A DNA stretch of 8,237 nt from an uncultured Lachnospiraceae bacterium (GTDB taxonomy: Bacteria > Bacillota > Clostridia > Lachnospirales > Lachnospiraceae), in NCBI GenBank assembly GCA_902767065.1, contig CACXFW010000319.1, positions 1 through 8,237 on the forward strand, given 5' to 3'. This document shows, piece by piece, positions 4,740 through 8,237 of the stretch. The translations under genes were made by a program, and so were the position numbers. Within the stretch, counting starts at the first letter, position 1. Each line of letters starts with the position of its first letter. The notes beneath the pieces are model-generated. The model was not told the origin of the DNA. It searched no databases and saw only the letters and a list, made by a program, of their open reading frames with translations.

Positions 4740-7700
4740 ATGCAGAATTTCAATCTTGATATGATCGATGACCCGTCTGTTTTTAAGGTCAATGTGCTCC
4801 CGGCCCGCAGCGATACAAGGATATGCGGCGCGGATGGACAGCCGCTTAGTGTCTCCCTGAACGGGATGTGGAAATTCCATTATGCCAGTAACCCCGCATC
4901 GATGATCGCGGGGTTCGAAAAACCGGAGATGGATGTCAGAGGATGGAAGGAAATTCCCGTGCCGTCGAACATCCAGATGCAGGGCTACGATGTTCCGGCT
5001 TACGTGAATACCCAGTATCCCTGGGATGGCCGTGAAGAGCTTTCACCCGGCGCGGCGCCGAGAATCTTCAATCCGACCGCGCAGTATGTCACCTTCTTTG
5101 AACTGCCGAAGGCCTGGAAGGGTCAGGAAGTCCGTATCTGTTTTCATGGGGTGGAATCCGGCTTTGCGCTCTGGCTCAACGGAAGCTTTGCCGGCTACAG
5201 CGAGGATTCCTTTACGCCATCCGAGTTCGACCTGACGCCGTTCCTTCAGGAGGGCGTGAACCGGCTTGCGGTCCTTGACTTCAAGTTTACAGGCGGCTCC
5301 TGGTTCGAGGACCAGGATATGTTCCGGCTGAGCGGAATTTTCCGCGATGTGGAGCTGTATCCGGTGCCGGCGGTCCATCTGGAAGATGTCCGGATCAAGG
5401 CAGACCTTGACGGGTCGTTTTCCGAAGGGATCCTGGATGTGGAGATGAAGATCTCCGGAAAGACGGACACGGCAAAGGTGGGCTGGGCACTCTACGAAAG
5501 AGGCGTGGCGAGGCCGGATCCGGTCAGCGGAATCCATTTTCCGGAAAAAAAGCGCATCGATGGCGGAGAGATCCGGAATCTTACCGCTTATTCCGGAAAG
5601 TTCGGTGCGTCAAGCGTGTCGATCGTGCCGATCCACGTCATGGCCGGCCCGGTGAACAGCTGGAGCGCGGAGGTGCCATATCTGTATGAGCTGGAGCTGT
5701 CCCTCAGGTCTGAGGACGGACAGGTGATCGAGACGGCGTCCGAGTACGCAGGGTTTCGTCATTTTGAAATGAAGGACGGCATCATGTGCCTGAACGGAAA
5801 GCGGATTGTGTTCAACGGTGTCAACCGGCATGAATTCTCCTGTGATACGGGTCGGTCTCCGCGCGCGGAGGATGTGGAGAACGATATCCGGATCATGAAG
5901 CGCAATAACATCAACGCGATCCGTACCTGCCACTATCCCAACGCGTCGTATATTTACCGTCTCGCGGACCTCTATGGCCTGTATATGATCGCGGAGACCA
6001 ACATGGAAACACACGGGAGCTGGTGTTTCCCGGGATGCCGCCAGGAGGAGAAGCTCCCCAATGATCATAAGGAATACCTGCCGATGCTGCTCGACCGGGT
6101 ACGTTCCCAGTTTGAGCGTGACAAGAATCATCCGGCAATCCTGATCTGGTCCTTAGGAAATGAAAGCTACGGCGGTTTGGTCATTTTCAGGATGTCTGAG
6201 CTCTTCCGCCAGCTGGACAATACACGTCTGGTTCACTATGAAGGAATCATGCATGACCGCCGTTATCCGGATACTTCCGACATGGAGTCGCAGATGTATA
6301 CAAGCGCGGCGGATGTGGAACGCTTTCTGGAGGAGCATCCGGACAAGCCGTTCATTCTGTGTGAATACACCCATTCCATGGGCAATTCCAACGGAGGGAT
6401 GCACCGCTATATTGAGCTGAGTGAAAGAAATCCCCGGTATCAGGGCGGATTTATCTGGGATTTCGTCGACCAGGCGGTGCGCAGGAAAAACCGGTATGGG
6501 GAAGAGTACCTCGCATACGGCGGAGACTGCCTCGAGCGTCCGACCGACTATGAATTCTCCGGAAACGGAATCATCGACGCCACCCGCAGGCCTTATGGGA
6601 AGATTCAGGAGATCCGGTACAATTACCGAACGATCAGGGCACTGGTGAAAAAGAATGAAGTGACCATCGTCAATAAGAACCTGTTTATCCCGACTAACGT
6701 ATATGACTGCCAGGTAAAGGTGGAGAAGGAGGGAAGGCTTGTGTTCCTTGCTCCGCTTAAGGCGGATGTTAAACCGCTCAGCGAAAAAACCATTCCGCTT
6801 CCCTGCACGTTTTCTGAAGAGGGCGAATACGCCGTTACGGTTTCCTTCCATCTGAAGGAGGATACTCTCTGGGAGAAGAAGGGCTATGAGGTTGCGTTCG
6901 GACAGAGCGTGATTACGGTTGGGACTCCCCTGCCAAAGAGCCTGGAGGAGATCCCATCCGTCCTGAGCAGGTGCTCCGGCCCTGAATCATGGCCGCAGTC
7001 TTTTGCCGGACAGGCAAAAGCTCCAAAGCTCTCCTTGCTGCCGTCCGGCCGGGAAAAGTGCGAATCCGGGATCCGGTCTCTTACGGTGACAGAGGGAAAA
7101 CAGAACCTTGGCGTAAGGGGAGAGCACTTTGAGGTCCTGTTCTCCGCCCTGAAGGGCGGGATCGCTTCTTACCGGTTCGGCGGGAGGGAGCTGATCGACG
7201 AGATTCCGCGTCCGAACTTCTGGAGGGCGCCTGTGAGCAATGACGCCGGAAACCGCATGGCTGCCCGTCTCGGAATCTGGAAGCTTGCAAGCGATTATCA
7301 GGAATTCAGCGATCCGCAGAAGGGGATCTTTGATACGTCTCCGGATGAGAATGGAATCGTTTATCCGAAGATCTCAAGGACGGAGGACTACGTGGAGATC
7401 ATCTGGAAGAAATTTCTGCCGGTTCTTTGTCCCGGGAAGCCGCTTTCCGGTGAAGATCCGAAGACAGCGGAAAAGACTTCGTCCACATCCTCTCTTGCGT
7501 GCGCAACCTGCCTGACCATCTACCGCGTCTTCGCGGACGGCACGGTCCGCTGCATTCTGGATTATGATCCGAAATACCAGCTTCCCCCCATGCCGGAGTT
7601 TGGCTGGATGTTTGTGGTGAATGCAGACTACAGCCATGTAACCTATTACGGGAATGGTCCGGAGGAAAACTACTGTGACCGGAAAGAAGGAGTCAGGCTG

Positions 7701-8090
7701 GGCGTATACAGTGCCAGTGCCAAGGATATGGTGGAGCGTTATCTGGTACCGCAGGAAACCGGAAACCGCACGGGTGTGCGCTGGGCGAAGATCACGGATA
7801 AGAGCGGTCACGGTGTCATGGTCAGCGCGGCAGGCTTCCCGGACTGCAAGGATCCGGAGGCATCGCTTCCAGGTACAATGGAGTTCAGCGCGATTCCCTA
7901 CAGCCCCGGCCAGCTGGAGAATGCCAGACATCCTTATGAGCTGCCGCCTGTTCACAAGACCTATATCCGCTGCGCCCTGAAGCAGATGGGCGTTGCGGGG
8001 GATGACAGCTGGGGTGCCAGGCCGCATCCGGAATATATGATCCCAAACGACAGAAGGCTTGTGTTCGCAGTTGATTTCAGGGGAATATGA
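4740..8090 (+). CDS. lacZ: Beta-galactosidase, glycoside hydrolase family 2 (LacZ type)
   Basis: Hydrolyses terminal beta-galactosyl residues with retention of configuration. The 1116 residues have no signal peptide, so it is cytoplasmic and would act on imported oligosaccharide. Five LacZ domains can be followed: sugar-binding jelly roll (about 37-208, with LNGMWKF, VPSNIQMQGYD, EDQDMFRLSGIFRDV), Ig-like (212-340), TIM barrel (342-637), second Ig-like (640-727) and C-terminal super-sandwich (785-1113). The acid/base is E475 (SLGNES) and the nucleophile E542 (ILCEYTHSMGNS), matching E. coli E461 and E537. Mg ligands E423 and H425 (METHG), H364 (VNRHE), H398 (CHYP), D193, N90, W573 and W1091 (DDSWG) are also kept. 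Hallmarks YYGNGPEENYCDR (969-981) and YLVPQETGNRTGVRW (1001-1015) confirm the fifth domain. It exceeds E. coli LacZ by about 90 residues, mainly a linker near 728-785 and a Ser/Thr/Cys-rich insert near 893-925. The symbol denotes the family; another beta-galactoside than lactose may be the substrate. Confidence 0.96.
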   Translation: MQNFNLDMIDDPSVFKVNVLPARSDTRICGADGQPLSVSLNGMWKFHYASNPASMIAGFEKPEMDVRGWKEIPVPSNIQMQGYDVPAYVNTQYPWDGREELSPGAAPRIFNPTAQYVTFFELPKAWKGQEVRICFHGVESGFALWLNGSFAGYSEDSFTPSEFDLTPFLQEGVNRLAVLDFKFTGGSWFEDQDMFRLSGIFRDVELYPVPAVHLEDVRIKADLDGSFSEGILDVEMKISGKTDTAKVGWALYERGVARPDPVSGIHFPEKKRIDGGEIRNLTAYSGKFGASSVSIVPIHVMAGPVNSWSAEVPYLYELELSLRSEDGQVIETASEYAGFRHFEMKDGIMCLNGKRIVFNGVNRHEFSCDTGRSPRAEDVENDIRIMKRNNINAIRTCHYPNASYIYRLADLYGLYMIAETNMETHGSWCFPGCRQEEKLPNDHKEYLPMLLDRVRSQFERDKNHPAILIWSLGNESYGGLVIFRMSELFRQLDNTRLVHYEGIMHDRRYPDTSDMESQMYTSAADVERFLEEHPDKPFILCEYTHSMGNSNGGMHRYIELSERNPRYQGGFIWDFVDQAVRRKNRYGEEYLAYGGDCLERPTDYEFSGNGIIDATRRPYGKIQEIRYNYRTIRALVKKNEVTIVNKNLFIPTNVYDCQVKVEKEGRLVFLAPLKADVKPLSEKTIPLPCTFSEEGEYAVTVSFHLKEDTLWEKKGYEVAFGQSVITVGTPLPKSLEEIPSVLSRCSGPESWPQSFAGQAKAPKLSLLPSGREKCESGIRSLTVTEGKQNLGVRGEHFEVLFSALKGGIASYRFGGRELIDEIPRPNFWRAPVSNDAGNRMAARLGIWKLASDYQEFSDPQKGIFDTSPDENGIVYPKISRTEDYVEIIWKKFLPVLCPGKPLSGEDPKTAEKTSSTSSLACATCLTIYRVFADGTVRCILDYDPKYQLPPMPEFGWMFVVNADYSHVTYYGNGPEENYCDRKEGVRLGVYSASAKDMVERYLVPQETGNRTGVRWAKITDKSGHGVMVSAAGFPDCKDPEASLPGTMEFSAIPYSPGQLENARHPYELPPVHKTYIRCALKQMGVAGDDSWGARPHPEYMIPNDRRLVFAVDFRGI

Positions 8091-8108
8091 TTCCGCTGGT
8101 GGCGGAAT
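8090..8108 (+). other. Inverted repeat at the GH2 stop codon
   Basis: ATTCCGC (8090-8096) pairs perfectly with GCGGAAT (8102-8108) over the loop TGGTG, starting at the last base of the stop codon. No T run follows, so it may protect the mRNA 3' end or weakly terminate. Confidence 0.45.
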
Positions 8109-8147
8109 TGATCCTGTGATAGAATAAATGGTAATTATTCAGCACCT

Positions 8148-8176
8148 CCTCTGACGGAAAGCATTTCCGTCAGAGG
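8148..8176. other. Perfect 13-bp inverted repeat (terminator or operator)
   Basis: CCTCTGACGGAAA (8148-8160) is exactly complementary to TTTCCGTCAGAGG (8164-8176), with the 3-base centre GCA. As RNA it would be a very stable hairpin 57 bases after the GH2 stop. Neither strand has a T run after it, so a standard intrinsic terminator is not certain. A symmetric 29-base palindrome could equally be a dimeric-regulator site for a gene beyond the window. A TGATAGAAT extended -10-like sequence (8117-8125) lies just upstream, without a good -35. Confidence 0.55.
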
Positions 8177-8237
8177 ATGCGGCGGCCGCAGAATGAAGTC
8201 AGATGCCATGCGGAGCATCACAGATACAGATGGCGCA

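Noticed and set aside
5043..6851. Long minus-strand open frames opposite the GH2 gene
   Set aside because: They mirror the plus-strand codon pattern, lack SDs and give low-complexity Arg/Ser/His-rich or unfamiliar products; the plus-strand enzyme explains the region.
8193..8237. Start of a further gene at ATG 8193 (MKSDAMRSITDTDGA, open to the end)
   Set aside because: No SD upstream and only 15 codons visible; the alternative ATG 8208 has no SD either.
8132..8237. End of a convergent minus-strand gene using the 8148-8176 hairpin as terminator
   Set aside because: Two minus-strand frames are open for a few codons, but neither gives recognisable protein and no T run follows the hairpin on that strand.

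Overview
The window is a plus-strand carbohydrate-uptake and breakdown locus from a bacterium. It is most likely a Bacillota member of the gut Clostridia/Lachnospiraceae type. The grounds are strong purine-rich Shine-Dalgarno (SD) sites, GTG starts on the permease genes, a CUT1-type sugar ABC transporter with no ATPase gene beside it, and a cytoplasmic GH2 beta-galactosidase. The composition looks balanced to slightly GC-rich by eye; I did not compute it. The genus cannot be fixed from the sequence alone.

Layout. Positions 1-393 hold the C-terminal 130 residues of an extracellular solute-binding protein. A hairpin with a T-rich tail (492-526) lies in the 151-base gap before two permease genes (545-1441 and 1434-2267), which overlap by 8 bases. 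The next gap (2268-2453) carries a strong hairpin followed by a T-rich stretch, and then a second hairpin of related sequence. After it comes a 634-residue cytoplasmic protein of unknown function (2454-4358), probably a carbohydrate-active enzyme. Its 3' end overlaps by 28 bases a 72-residue four-cysteine zinc-ribbon protein (4331-4549). The last codons and stop of the zinc-ribbon gene lie in a 31-base sequence that is repeated just downstream at a 32-base period, with a third degenerate copy. After a 190-base gap comes a 1116-residue LacZ-type GH2 enzyme (4740-8090) with all the main catalytic residues in place. The last 147 bases hold two inverted repeats, one a perfect 13-bp stem, and no gene I can support.

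How the parts fit. The binding protein and permeases would import an oligosaccharide, powered by an ATPase encoded elsewhere. The GH2 enzyme has no signal peptide and would remove beta-galactosyl (or related beta-glycosyl) units inside the cell. The 634-residue protein is probably a second intracellular step on the same substrate. The zinc-ribbon protein is translationally coupled to it and has no obvious catalytic role. The parts most worth a second look are this unknown enzyme/zinc-ribbon pair, the 32-base repeats that copy the end of the zinc-ribbon gene, and the hairpins in the gaps between the transport genes and the unknown enzyme.
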